Origin: Trichobilharzia szidati | Lineage: Eukaryota > Platyhelminthes > Trematoda > Strigeidida > Schistosomatidae | Length of the DNA stretch: 64,000 bases | Assembly: GCA_944472155.2 (NCBI GenBank) | Contig: OX235272.1 | Location: forward strand, 93,378,020 to 93,442,019 | Direction of reading: 5' to 3' | In this document: positions 33,995 to 45,746 of the stretch, one piece after another | Layout of the letters: each line of letters opens with the position of its first letter | How positions within the stretch are numbered: the stretch's first letter is position 1 | The notes under the pieces: generated by a model | Databases searched by the model: none | What the model saw: the letters and a program-made list of their open reading frames with translations, nothing else | Told to the model about the DNA's origin: nothing | Translations under genes and position numbers: made by a program

Positions 33995-34895
33995 CTTCAG
34001 TGAACTTGCTGTATACAGCCAGTTGCCAATAAGTATCAGATTAATTTTCAAGAGTTGGTTCACATGGATTCTAATCCATGTCCATATTCAGTAGCTGAAA
34101 CTTTTAGGCGGTTAGTCATGATGTTTTGCAATGAACACATCATGCGACGGAATGCCTAGTTTAGATGTCTACTGTAGGTTGAATTTCAAAGATGGATTTC
34201 AATTGTTGAATGAAAGGAGAATTTCATCAAGTACTACATCCTTATGGCAGACAACAAATGTGTCATTTACATTTCTCCTGCAGATATAAAAGCAACCAAT
34301 ACTTTGACTAAACTGTACGTTGAATGTGTACTCGAATGAGAGTCCTCTACAACAGGATGCTGATTGTCCTACGTCTAAATTGTATGTGTCAAGACAGTGG
34401 CATATGTAGCGAGTGATTTCTGTGAGAGGTACATTATTGCTTTCTAATATTGAATACCAGTTGTAACCCCTTACAGTTATTGCCCGTCCAGCCAGATTTT
34501 GGTGTCACTGACAGCATTCCTATCGTTCACACCACTTTAGCTACCAGTTACCATTCACATGAACCCATATCAATCAATATCTGTTGACATACCAATCAAC
34601 CATATCATAATTCGAGTTAAATGAAGGTTATTCAAACCTTCTATCCTGTGATATTGCAAGGTAATTAACATTGGCTATCACAGTTATTCAACGATAACCC
34701 GTGCTGTATTGAAAACGCTTCTAAAGATTCATACAACGAATTTCAAACATCTTTTCATATCATCATTTGACTCATTATTCGGTTGTAATACTCTGTTTTA
34801 CTTAAGATATAACCATCATACTTTACGAAGTAAAATGTTTGGTTTACTTCGAAAGCTTAGAAATTCATACTAGAATCACTGATTATTTAGTATTT
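33995..34895. other. No gene seen
   Basis: No supportable frame or recognised repeat. Confidence 0.4.
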
Positions 34896-34899
34896 ATTC

Positions 34900-35410
34900 A
34901 TTTCATAATCAGATTATGTGAACCACGAAGAGATTAGCCAGGAATTTGTTGTGCTGAAACAGTGAAGGAAGCGGAAAGTCACTCAGCCTGCTGAATATCT
35001 TGTTTCCTTGACTGCGTAACGGTAAACAATCAGCGAGAATCATTAGCCCACAGCATTCATCACTGAGCATCGGATGCTGACCTTCACTTTTTAAGTCTAA
35101 TCGTTGAGCTGAAGTTTCGCCGTAAGGCACCCACGCCATCTGACACCATCCCTTTTGCTAGCCAAGCAATCACCATCGCACTACTATTCTGATAGCATTT
35201 AGGATGATCAGTCGTGTGTTTTGATTTGCGTTTTTGGTTCAAGCGGAACAAATACTAAAGGAGTTGTGGGTATAAGAACTTGAGTTAGTATACGGCATAT
35301 TTTGCGAAAACGTCAATATCCCTTCTCTCCTGTAATTATCTTTCCTCTTCAATGCGGATCATATTGACAGATAGCATAGATATCGACCCTATAAACAGTG
35401 TAAACTTCTC
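34900..35410 (-). mobile_element. LINE 3' fragment related to 15.4-15.9 kb
   Basis: Shares with the 15-kb relic the blocks catcactgagcatcggatgct, ggttcaagcggaacaaatac/ggtttgtgcaaaacgaatac, and agttgtgggtat-aga. The last 56 bases of the window (63945-64000) carry the first block too. It is a fragment of the same CR1-like family on the same strand. Confidence 0.5.
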
Positions 35411-35705
35411 AAATAGTCTATCTAAAGCAAATTGAATTAGGACAAAGTTCGATTAAGACGGGTTAATGTGCCTGTAAGTGATCTAACATGCCTGTTAGAA
35501 ATTTTAGAAAGACTGCTTAGTGAACAAAGCAGTTCGAAAAACTCCGTATCAGTTTCTGCAGTTATATACACCTATAATAACTGAAGAATTATTGTTATTA
35601 ACAGCACTGATGTTTATTTAAATAACATTGAATTAATAATAATCATACTGATAAGTGTTCATTTTTAGAAACTTTCGACAAAAGAGCATCATTGCCGCCT
35701 CATCA
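35411..35705. other. Probable 3' flank of membrane-protein gene
   Basis: Lies just downstream of the stop codon at 35708-35706 for leftward transcription, so it should contain the 3' UTR. Includes acagttatataca-type sequence seen at other repeats. Confidence 0.3.
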
Positions 35706-35884
35706 TCATCCATCAGCCTGCATAATCCTGCCGGCGATTTCTCTTGCCTTTTTTGCTGGTAGAAAAATTTCTAGAATTTCTATGCCACAATAAGCAACTG
35801 CTGCACAAAGATACATCGTTTCAACACCAATTATGAACGCCTGCAGTAGAGCTGTAGGATTCCAGTGAAATCGAAATGCTTGTA
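35706..35884 (-). CDS. Terminal exon of a membrane protein, probably TMBIM-like
   Basis: After an acceptor (cgtcacag, AG at 35886-35885) the phase-1 frame reads QAFRFHWNPTALLQAFIIGV, ETMYLCAAVAYCGIEILEIF, LPAKKAREIAGRIMQADG and stops at TGA 35708-35706. The middle is a hydrophobic helix (about 20 residues) followed by a basic tail. Position and strand make it the likely last exon of the gene whose other exons are at 42.5, 45.8 and 50.1 kb. The phases do not join directly (phase 0 out, phase 1 in), so at least one exon between is unseen. Membership in that gene is inference. Confidence 0.55.
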
Positions 35885-36539
35885 CTGTGACGAATATTAT
35901 CTATGAATCCAGAAAATAACATCACAAGACAAAAATAATGAATGTTTTATGTCTAGATTAAATTCGATAAAAATCTATTCTATACGAGTATATACTCAGC
36001 TAGTTTGCACGAAGGGAATGAATGAATGAATCAATCAATCAGTTTTCGGATCAATAAATCTTTATTTCAGTGTCATTTGTAATTATTTGATTGAAAGGTG
36101 GACTGTGTTTTAAAACAAGCTACGAATTCGCTCATGATATCACCACAGAAAATACAATGATACTGTGGTGTTGAAGAATTTCTGATCCTGGATACTACAA
36201 ATGTCCATTGTTGTTTGTTATTATTTGTCATAATAATAATAATGCAAACAAATAATCCCGCCGACTACGAATTCCTGACTTCTGTCCGCTTTGTGGTGTT
36301 TTCCGATTTGGTGGGATTCGGTCATTGAGAATTACAATTATAAATATAAGTATTGCATTTTGATGTCTCTATGGAATTAAACAATCTCGGGAAGCATCCT
36401 AGCAACAGTTCACCGCGGCAAATCGCTGATTACCATGAATACTTTGATGAACAGTGTTTATCAGGAAATATTCGAGATGAAAACATTTCAGCTGATTTTA
36501 TTTCCCTGATTGGGCTAGATGTATAGCGACTACCGAAAA

Positions 36540-36960
36540 CTCTCTGTCATTTCCAGATAAACCTATTTCACTTCCATCTCACAAGCTCTGTGGGCTTCTA
36601 GTTGATCACTCCTGTGTGCAGTTCAGTAAGCTTATTCCTGCTCCTAATTCAAAGAATTCTAGACTTCATTCTTCAGCTTCAGATGGAAGCTTCAAAGTGC
36701 CACTTTGGGAATCGGCTTCATACTGAAATGTGTGATCATCTAATTGCAGAGATTAATATTTCAAAGCTAAAGAGCTGGTTCGAATTCCTTTACGTTCCCT
36801 CATTTATGTTTTCACACATGAAGATGTTCACAGTGAATACTCAGCTCCCACTACATCACTGTCTGATGTGATGATATCCAAAGTTGATAATGCAGATGTT
36901 CGTAGGAAGAAATCCAAAGTATCATCCATAATCGATGAATACAGTATTATTCACTGATGA
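36540..36960 (+). pseudogene. Gypsy-type Gag fragment
   Basis: Two plus-strand frames join across a shift: one with ISLPSHKLCGLLVDHSCVQF, the other with RILDFILQLQMEASKCHFGN and LHTEMCDHLIAEINISKL. The C-FG--L-----D-LIAGIN pattern is common in Gag proteins of flatworm Gypsy elements. No LTR, protease or RT is adjacent, and the frame is broken. Confidence 0.5.
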
Positions 36961-37108
36961 GGGGTCGAGAAAACTTCATTGCTCAGAACCACATCAAAGT
37001 GCCCATATAACTTTCGAATATGAAAAAAGTGAAAATGATAAACTAATTGAGAAACTGAACAATCTTGAAAATCTCTCGGTAAATACTGTTCAAGTTCAAT
37101 GAAATTAA

Positions 37109-37121
37109 CAAACTTTGGAAA
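37109..37121. repeat. 13-base direct repeat, left (caaactttggaaa)
   Basis: Recurs at 39179-39191 and brackets the palindrome, so it may be the target-site duplication of a single inverted-dimer insertion. Confidence 0.6.
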
Positions 37122-37148
37122 TTTCATACATTTGTTCCCCTTAATGAA

Positions 37149-38120
37149 TTTGAACAAAGCAACAACTACAGATTTAGCAGAATAAAATGGTACCATATTT
37201 TATTTCGTCGCCTTCTCTTCAGCTGCTTACAGGGCAAAAACATTATTAAATGTATCTAAATGCATCTTGCACAGAGTTCATTTTAACCAAAAATCAATCG
37301 ATCAATATACACATACACTAATAATATATATATATGCAATATTGAACACAATTCCGAGCAATAATAATCATACAAAATGAAAACTTTTCAGTATCTCGCA
37401 TTAGGATGAAAAATATCCAGTTACCAGGGCAAAGAAAGACTGATAACTGCTTCTTTCTGAACGCACAAATCAGGTTTTAGGCGCTTGATGGAAAAGGCTT
37501 CAGCAAACTTAAGGAGCATTGAACTCTTTTGCTTATTGATAATTTTGAACGACTTTTCGACGTCCACCTCATGACCCGTGTCAAGAAGATGCCTGGCGAT
37601 GGCACTGCTTAAAGCATTTGTTCCTTTTACACGTAAGCGTTTTGGTACATGTTCAGAAAATCGTAGATATGCTTTTCTTTCTGTTCTTCCAATGTAACTG
37701 CTCCCGCAGATACATGTAAATTTGTATATACAGTTGGAGTTAACATGAGAAGGATATCTATCGATTTTTGATTGCACCAGAGAGCAAGTTGTTCGAAAGA
37801 CGGGAACGAGCCATAGCCTATGTGGTGGACCTTTCACGCTCTGTTAGCTTATTAACCCAAATTCAAATAGAAAACAAAATACCAAATCAATTGAGTTTAC
37901 GGGAAGAATATATTAAAGTTTTGTTACTTGGGTTTACAAAGATCCAAATTCCACAATAAACGTAATGGATTCCAGAAGTGCTGCGGGAAGACTGCTCCAG
38001 TTCTAATTCTCCAGAGTTGACGTTGCCGGAGGTCGACCAAAGTGCGTAGGAGGAGGCTACGGTGATCCTGCAAAAATTCGAGATAGAAAGCAGGTTGTTA
38101 TAATTGATCGACGGCAGTTG
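37149..38120 (-). mobile_element. PLE palindrome, left arm (972 bp)
   Basis: Reverse complement of 38211-39182 about a centre at 38165.5; positions pair as x + y = 76331. I saw one mismatch near the inner end. It contains a PLE C-terminal GIY-YIG frame on the minus strand. Confidence 0.85.
37421..37837 (-). pseudogene. PLE GIY-YIG endonuclease domain (left arm)
   Basis: A 139-codon open frame, no plausible ATG, so a 5'-truncated piece of the PLE polyprotein. It reads SNCIYKFTCICGSSYIGRTE, SEHVPKRL, IARHLLDTGHEVD, and ends RLKPDLCVQKEAVISLSLPW before TAA. The Y-I-G core, downstream Arg (GRTERK) and the later H/E blocks of the nuclease fold are present. In intact PLEs this domain follows the RT and nicks the target. 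Confidence 0.75.
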
Positions 38121-38210
38121 AGATGGTGGAGAAGATGGAGAGTCGAAGGCAGAATTATATATTTATTTGAAACTCGAGGGAAGTTCGAAGTAAAGAGTTT
38201 TTGGTTAAAA
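38121..38210. other. Palindrome spacer (90 bp)
   Basis: Unpaired sequence between the two arms, AT-rich, beginning agatggtgg and ending gagtttttggttaaaa. It is the loop of any hairpin formed by this locus. Confidence 0.8.
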
Positions 38211-39182
38211 CAACTGCGGTCGATCAATTATAACAACCTGCTTTCTATCTCGAATTTTTGCAGGATCACCGTAGCCTCCTCCTACGCACTTTGGTCGACC
38301 TCCGGCAACGTCAACTCTGGAGAATTAGAACTGGAGCAGTCTTCCCGCAGCACTTCTGGAATCCATTACGTTTATTGTGGAATTTGGATCTTTGTAAACC
38401 CAAGTAACAAAACTTTAATATATTCTTCCCGTAAACTCAATTGATTTGGTATTTTGTTTTCTATTTGAATTTGGGTTAATAAGCTAACAGAGCGTGAAAG
38501 GTCCACCACATAGGCTATGGCTCGTTCCCGTCTTTCGAACAACTTGCTCTCTGGTGCAATCAAAAATCGATAGATATCCTTCTCATGTTAACTCCAACTG
38601 TATATACAAATTTACATGTATCTGCGGGAGCAGTTACATTGGAAGAACAGAAAGAAAAGCATATCTACGATTTTCTGAACATGTACCAAAACGCTTACGT
38701 GTAAAAGGAACAAATGCTTTAAGCAGTGCCATCGCCAGGCATCTTCTTGACACGGGTCATGAGGTGGACGTCGAAAAGTCGTTCAAAATTATCAATAAGC
38801 AAAAGAGTTCAATGCTCCTTAAGTTTGCTGAAGCCTTTTCCATCAAGCGCCTAAAACCTGATTTGTGCGTTCAGAAAGAAGCAGTTATCAGTCTTTCTTT
38901 GCCCTGGTAACTGGATATTTTTCATCCTAATGCGAGATACTGAAAAGTTTTCATTTTGTATGATTATTATTGCTCGGAATTGTGTTCAATATTGCATATA
39001 TATATATTATTAGTGTATGTGTATATTGATCGATTGATTTTTGGTTAAAATGAACTCTGTGCAAGATGCATTTAGATACATTTAATAATGTTTTTGCCCT
39101 GTAAGCAGCTGAAGAGAAGGCGACGAAATAAAATATGGTACCATTTTATTCTGCTAAATCTGTAGTTGTTGCTTTGTTCAAA
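38211..39182 (+). mobile_element. PLE palindrome, right arm (972 bp)
   Basis: Mirror copy of 37149-38120, with the element's 5' side facing the centre and its 3' end outward. The outer limit is set by loss of complementarity after gctttgttcaaa. Confidence 0.85.
38494..38910 (+). pseudogene. PLE GIY-YIG endonuclease domain (right arm)
   Basis: Identical in translation to the frame at 37421-37837. That both arms keep the same open frame fits a very recent origin or ongoing gene conversion between arms. Also 5'-truncated, lacking RT. Confidence 0.75.
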
Positions 39183-39191
39183 CTTTGGAAA

Positions 39192-39890
39192 CTCGTGTGA
39201 GGAAAGTTGAGAGAGATTGTGAAAAACTGCCTAGTGAGTACACTAGCTGACATATGTAACACATCGTCAATTGGACCTCAAAGATGATCCTGTGCACAGG
39301 AGGCATACAGACCAGGTGGAAATTCATGAAATAGTGTAGAAATAAATACGATTGATTTAATTGAAACTACTATTGCAGAGTTGCTTGGAAGATCCGAGAG
39401 GCTTGAAGACGAAATCAGAGTGCATTACAAACTTGCAGACATGATGGTTTCACTGTGTAAATGTTCATTTCTGCTAGTTTCTATTTATTGCATATACACA
39501 ATACAAATCAGTACTACAAGAATGAGAATTTGCAATTGTTGTCCTCCCCTCATTGTTATTCAGTCTGCTGGTATTCAATTATTGCAGTTTACAATTCAGA
39601 AAATAAATATCACAGCTAGATGGTTGGCACTAGTCGATTTTATTTTTATTCCAGGGTGGAAGAAGGCGTAGAAGAGAAAGATACCAGTGTTTCACTGCCT
39701 GTAAATTGTCTATAGAGAAGACTAGATGTCTAACCTTACTCAAAGACGTATGTTGCATTCTATAACCTCTTGAAGCAGATTCTGATGTGTGGATTACCAC
39801 TTCCGATTGATAAATGATGAGTCAGTACTCTTTCCGTTGTTCAATTGTTCAATGGGTACGTTATGTTGAATAGACAGTTTTAATAATTAA
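39192..39890. other. No gene seen
   Basis: A plus-strand frame at 39381-39671 resembles nothing I know. No repeat recognised. Confidence 0.35.
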
Positions 39891-39894
39891 AAGA

Positions 39895-40990
39895 AATGAT
39901 TTGAAATGTACCCACAAACTAATTAACAACGTGTTTGAAGACATTAACATGACCAGAGTAGAAGAATTAGACAACAAAATTCCCTCCTTATGTGTCTTAA
40001 TGAAGACAAATAACACAACAATCTTGGAAATACAACTGCACAGAAACTGTACACAGACCAAATACCTAACTATAACAGCAATAATGCAAATGACTCACAA
40101 AAGAAACTGCATACAAACATTGTTTGAAAGAGTTCAAACATACTGTGTCACTTCAGTGGTGAAGCGAATAGAAGAGAAATACACACTAACTATGTTGAAG
40201 TGGAATAAAATACTCATACAATGTCATCAAACAATATTTGAACTTCAGTCAAAATACCAACAAAAAGAACCGTCCTCAAAAGCCACAAGGAAATTCATCC
40301 TTCCATATTTAAAGAAGAATATTTCTGAAATAACTAAGATGGTTTGAAACAGAAATGCCACAAAAACTAGCCAGCACAATCACTTCATCCAATATTCCAC
40401 AGACCAAAAGACTGTCCAACAGCAAAAGAAGACAAGACCAATACCATTTACAAAATAAATTGAATGAACTGCTATAAATAACACATTGGTCTAAATGGGC
40501 GTCCTCTTCGAGTCAGAATCCAAGATTGAATATTGACCATAGAAGAAGACGGTATATCCTCTTTCATATCTGCGGTGAATTTAAACAATTATGGACACCA
40601 TTTTGGTTGGGAGAATGTAGACATTTTAAATAAAGGAAACAGCGAAATCGCCAGGGGATTTGTAGAAGCCTGGTAGTCCGATGAATCAGCGATTAACAGA
40701 CACTTCACTTACTGTAGACCAACTAATAAGAAGTAAACCACTTGAAAAAACGGCTTGAATTCCAAGTCAATAAAAATGATCAATAAGAATGTATATCACA
40801 AACCAGTAACAACAGAAGTTGTCAGATGATAAAGTCATATCACCATTCAAGGAGTATTCAAGAAAAGTTCACTTCATATCAAAACTTGCATTGAAGTTGT
40901 CGTCTAAAGTGTGGACAATGAGTGCTTTGCAATTAAACCAACCATCTCAGAGAGCACAATAATATTGAAACCATTCAACTGAGCTACAAA
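39895..40990 (+). mobile_element. Penelope-like element, RT C-terminus to GIY-YIG (truncated)
   Basis: The frame 39901-40347 carries LHRNCTQTKYLTITAIM, KRNCIQTLFERVQTYC and PYLKKNISEITK, matching the PLE order of an RK-THT--YL block, a -LV-TL--RA block, then the PYI-G-SE motif before the endonuclease linker. Beyond it, frames broken by stops give YKINE-N, GHHFGWENVDILN and SDESAINRH, the same GIY-YIG tail as at 2.4-2.8 kb. The 3' UTR (40840-40990) is also shared with 2870-3000, down to gagctacaaatcttct. The YIG motif is decayed; the copy is dead. Confidence 0.72.
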
Positions 40991-41128
40991 TCTTCTTTGT
41001 TATATGTCTACTTGTAAAGACTGGATTTAGTATTTTCATGTACATTTCAAGTCACAGTTCTACTTCGCTTCTCATATTGTGGTGAGAGATGGTTGCTAGC
41101 CAAATGGGTTGACAGTAATTGAAGCCAG

Positions 41129-41530
41129 TGTTAGTCATGTGAAAACAAGGTCAAGATAAACCGGAGGATACAGTTAACATATAGATGAACTGACACAGCC
41201 ACAAGAGATGCGAGGTTAACTTTGTGTGAGAAACAACCAATCAACAGGCTGTATTTTCTACTAACATTAACCTAAAATAATGTACATCAAAATCTATAAA
41301 TATGTGTTGATTTTCCGTAATAAACGTTCTGTTGCCTGGCCCTTGTCTTCTGTTGTTACATTTGGTGTCGCTGCCTACCGGCAAATGGAAAGCGTATGCA
41401 GTTTTTGTTGGAAACATATGGATCTTCGCGCAGGACTTTGAGGCTTCTTCGCAGTTGAGTGGCGTTCAAGATCTGTTGTTACAATATGATAGCGCACTTG
41501 ACACTTCGAAATTTTTATGAATTCATCACC
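41129..41530 (+). mobile_element. Truncated LTR retrotransposon: 5' LTR, PBS and start of interior
   Basis: A candidate LTR (tgttagtcatgtg... to ...ttgttaca at 41360) contains a TATA-like ctataaatatg and aataaa near 41320. It is followed by TGGTGTCGCTGCC at 41363-41375, a good primer-binding-site candidate. About 150 bases of interior with a short open frame follow, then the similarity to element structure ends. No 3' LTR seen. The left LTR limit is a guess. Confidence 0.5.
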
Positions 41531-42485
41531 ATATTCACTGTTGGAGGTTAACTATGAGGTCGGAAGACAATATCCAATGTCTTCGAACGTCTACGCAATT
41601 AGTTTCCGTTCTTAACCAACTACTCTTCGTATGTACCGCTTCCACTAGTGAAATTAGCAAGAAATTTTATTAGGAGCTCGCCAATGGGCCATAATCATGT
41701 CGGTTTTCTTCAAGTGTTGATTTACACTGTCGAACAGCTCTGACTTAAGTTTTCATAAGTAAATTTATGTTCGAATGCATGAATCGGTGAATGGTGGTGC
41801 ATAAAAAATACTCTAAAATTTGTCTAGGTCTTTAGTGTGCAGCTGTAGAACATCAAGTGTCTTTTGTCAAACAGATGTTCGCTTGTAACGGTAGAACACA
41901 AGAGTATTCGGCAGCGGAATTACTTGTTGACAGCTTGATGTACAGATTTACGCTGAATACGCCTACTGTACAGTAGAATCACAATTTGCACATTTAGTCA
42001 GTATTCGGTTTCTGTGTGTTCCTTTCATGTTTTCCACGCTGTTTTATGAATATCGTTCATTTCCTCTCTTCGCCATTAAATCTTCCTCTCCCTATCTACC
42101 TTATTCTATATGCTTGTAGATGACAGACATATTGATATCTGCATTTATATACTACTGGTAATTCCTGTTAGTAGCAGATACCAGACACTTAGGACTAAAT
42201 ACAATATCTTTGCATTGAGATTTCTGTTTGCAAACGTTATTCTCAATTGTGCTTCTTCGTCTCAATTCCATTATTTCACAAGTATCTTTCATTCCTCTTC
42301 TTCGCAGCCTAATCCGTCCCTCCACCAGTCAAGATTCTTGCAGAGGCTGTCACATTTGATGTGTTACACACAAACTCTTGTTAACAGTACGCACACGACA
42401 AAATATTGTAATACTTGCTTAGCAAACAATAAGTGGAAATTCTGAGGAGTGTTAAACATTGCTTGTTAAAATTACTTCACCAAAA
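41531..42485. other. No gene seen
   Basis: A plus-strand frame of about 110 codons (42110-42445) is unsupported by splice signals or resemblance; the region lies within the presumed minus-strand membrane-protein gene. Confidence 0.35.
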
Positions 42486-42491
42486 ACTTAC

Positions 42492-42542
42492 AGTCGCTAT
42501 TGCCACAGCAACAGTTGCGCCAATCGCTAATCTAACTGGAAT
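42492..42542 (-). CDS. 51-nt exon of a membrane protein, probably TMBIM-like
   Basis: A small exon, acceptor cttcttcacag (AG at 42544-42543), donor GTAAGT from 42491. It encodes IPVRLAIGATVAVAIAT, 17 residues, mostly one hydrophobic segment. Phase 0 at both ends, matching the phase-0 donor of the 45747-45965 exon. Being a multiple of three it could be skipped without a frame change. Confidence 0.6.
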
Positions 42543-43544
42543 CTGTGAAGAAGAAACAAACAGTACACTGAATTCCTTCGAGGCAGAGACAAAGAAGAAC
42601 AGCTAAGGTGATGCATGTAATAAAATTCTTTGTGATGTTTAGTGGTACCATATGGTACTGGCTGAAAGACTGTTCACATCAAACAGTGGTAATGCTTGCT
42701 AGGCAGACTGAAGTGATGTAGAAGATACCAGATAGTCACTGGGCTCATTAACTGTGTGTTACGTTCTTCGACTCAGCTCAGGGGACTGAATGTATTCATA
42801 CTATCCAAATTATGGCTAGCTAGTTGGACAAACTGGTAATTTCCGGGTCAAATAGTCTAAATTTTACTATATCTCTGTGCTCTGCTAGTCTGATTGACCA
42901 GGTCTACTATTTTAACTTATGTATTTCACCTGACAATCATTCCGGCAGGGTGTGTGATAAACTAAAATGTTTTGTTTAGTGGGCTCCACAGGCAGAATCC
43001 TCTAACAGACAAAGTTTGTTTCTAATTGATTCTGTGGGTTTGAATGCCAGCCACTTTTATTCCTGCATTGTTAAGAATCCTCCGTTAGGTTTCTGAGGTT
43101 CCTTCTTTGTATGGAAGTTGTACTGATGATTTAAATTGCTTATGGTTGATGCAATTATTCTATGCATGTTTGTAATGTGTCGTCACTATGATTATAAATA
43201 TTATTATCACTGCCTATTATTGATATTAATTTTATTTTTATATTTCTCTACACACTTCCTTATTAATTTATTAGGGTAATTATTAAGTTTTAAAGCTTTT
43301 CTTACATATCCCACTTTCTATTTTGGATTTTTCTTGGTACTACTTAGTTTTTGTTCCCTATTACTTAGACTTTTCACCAGTCCTACTTTTACTGACATCG
43401 GGTGGAATGAATGTGTAGGTTTTCTGTAATTACTGGTGTTTAACTTCCCATCTCCTTTCCTTTTTATGCTACAATCTAACATTGGAAGTTCTTATTCCTG
43501 ACTTTCCAATACATAAATAATATTCAAGTATCGGTTTGTGGGGG

Positions 43545-43715
43545 TTTGATTGATTGGTTAGAGGATTTCATCATGAGCAGACATTGGTTAGAGAACCATT
43601 GGAACATCAGCTGGTAGTACTGGATATCTGTTCCCCCTGTCCTAGTTTGGTACTCTTCAGCAGTACGCACCCACCGAGATTCGGACCCAGCGCCTTCTGG
43701 TCACAAGGAAAGCTG
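43545..43715 (-). mobile_element. Second SINE family, minus copy of an inverted pair
   Basis: Minus-strand 3' blocks and the tRNA-like B-box region (gggtccgaatctcggtggg) of the 32.4-kb SINE. It faces the plus-strand copy at 43745-43990. Confidence 0.7.
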
Positions 43716-43744
43716 GTGGACCATGGCTAGCAGTCGCGCTATGT

Positions 43745-43990
43745 CGTGAATTGGCAGAAGTTAGAATTCACGGACTGGCCACTGGATAGGATGGGTCCCA
43801 GTGGCTTAATGGTCTACGAGCTCACTAGCTTTGTAACCAGAAGGTCATGGGTGTGACTTCTGGTAGGGGGTGCCTACTCCTGAAGAGTCCCAGACTAGGG
43901 AGAAGCAGCTGTCCAGTACTTTCGGCTGGTTTTCCAATGGTCCTCTAACCAATGTCAGCTCATGATGAAATCCTCTAACCAACATAAATA
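43745..43990 (+). mobile_element. Second SINE family, plus copy of an inverted pair
   Basis: Reads aattggcagaagttagaatt, cccagtggcttaatgg, ttgtaaccagaaggtc, then tcccagactaggga and the terminal atgatgaaatcctctaacca. With 43545-43715 it forms inverted arms of about 145 bases. Confidence 0.72.
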
Positions 43991-44034
43991 ATATTGTTTC
44001 ACTGTGTGATATATCTCCTATTTAAGAGTTAGTT

Positions 44035-44112
44035 GGTAGGGATTTCAGGCTTGACCACCGACTGATATCATTTGGAGAACCACTGGAAACTAGCGCAGAG
44101 TACTGAACAGTT
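44035..44112 (-). mobile_element. Second SINE family, 3' fragment (minus)
   Basis: Short reverse fragment with agtggttctccaaatgatat and gtactctgcgc blocks. Confidence 0.55.
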
Positions 44113-44644
44113 GTTTATGTATATGTGTATATCTGAAGACAAAATTAATATGGAATTACATACTACCACAGTGCCCAAGCTTTGCACATGTATTAGGCTG
44201 TGTGATGTTATTTGTGCATGTTGAAAAAGTTGAGTGAGAACTCAATTCTTAAAACTAGAATGGTGGGAATAAATTCTTATTTCCCTCTATAGAACTGTTT
44301 TATGACACTGTATACTGGGAATGTTTTGCGACGAGTCTTTGCAGTGGAATCACAACCGCATGTCATACAACACTAGAAACTATACAGTTGAATTCATGGA
44401 GATGATATTCGACTCCAAAAGGCCACTCACTATGTCAAGATATAGAATTCATGATCATGTTACCTGTCATTTGTTTTTCTCAATTTATCCGAGAAGCTCA
44501 TTACAAATTGTCAGTCAACCGATCAATCACCTAATGGTGCAGATGATCTAGACTGTATTTCTGAAGTCTTTCAAAGTGTTTTTCTCCAAGAAATTAACTT
44601 TGAAAAGAAAGTTCCTATTTTCCAGATTATGACTGGCTCTATAC

Positions 44645-44990
44645 AGGAAATTACCTGGAGTTCTAACGAGAATTCGGGACCAGTGGGTTCCACCAAGTTA
44701 GGTAAGAGGACAGTTACTTGCCCAAGACATTGGCTGGGAGTTTAGCTATATATATGTCTTGAATCGGCAGGAGTTAGAATCCATGAAACAACGAGCCGGG
44801 TCGCACTTGCCGAACGGTCGGCGAGCTCATCTTTCACCGGAATGTCCTCGGTTCGAATCGTGATATGTGTGTGTACTGCAGAACAGTCACAAACTAGATT
44901 GGAAAAACTGTCCAGTACTTCCTTGCTTCCCTGTGGTTCTCTGATTGATGTCAGCTTGTGTTCAAACCTGTAAGCAATCAAATCCCTCCT
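44645..44990 (+). mobile_element. Second SINE family, plus copy
   Basis: Near full length: cctggagttctaacgag, aatcggcaggagttagaatc, tRNA-like centre with B-box cggttcgaatcg, then cacaaactagattgg, ctgtccagtacttcc and the tcagcttgtg end. Confidence 0.7.
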
Positions 44991-45384
44991 GGACACCTAG
45001 ACTTCATAGTTGTGATGCATAGACAATTTTTATCCGGTTGTTAAGGTTTTTACTATTATCCAAACTTTCTGACACCAAAGATTTTGACATTTGGTAGCCT
45101 GAAATATTATAAGAGACATTTGATTTCCTTTGGATATTATGGAAGCTAAAATAGTAATAATAATAATCCTTTGTTTTGTTCTGTGAAATACTGAGCACCA
45201 AAAAAGCAGCGTTATTTTGTCGAATTCTGACACTTCCGTGATTATAGGGATCGAGCTGACCTGTGTCACAAATCGATATACATAAATATATTCAATCATC
45301 AGTAGGCCATCTTGATTTCCGCTAGGTAGAGGTCACTTAGATGTCAAGTTGGACAGATGCGTTTTGGTTAATTTTTGACCATAG

Positions 45385-45595
45385 AACTTGTGGGGATTTT
45401 GGATTAAATTTCAATTGTTAGGTCTTTGTCCCGAACTGACATCAGTTAAAGAGATCACTGGAAACCACCAAGGAGCATCAGACAAACTGTTTCGTCCCAT
45501 TCTTAGGTACCCAGGGATTGATCCTGAGACCTTTCTTCACATTACGAGATCAGTCTGGTTGAGGATTCAGTCACTTGGGGTTGGAATTCAATGAT
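45385..45595 (-). mobile_element. Second SINE family, diverged copy (minus)
   Basis: Minus-strand cagtgatctctttaactgat and a decayed B-box (ctcaggatcaatccctgg) identify it. Confidence 0.55.
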
Positions 45596-45746
45596 CCCTG
45601 AATTCTAACTTCCTCAACTCATGATACAGTGCTGGTAACTGTTAAAAGTCTGTACTGAAGTGAAGTAGGTTGATTAGGTGTGTAATTATGGCTGCATAAT
45701 AAAACTACTCAACTGTAATCATATGATTAAACTAAGGTGTACTTAC

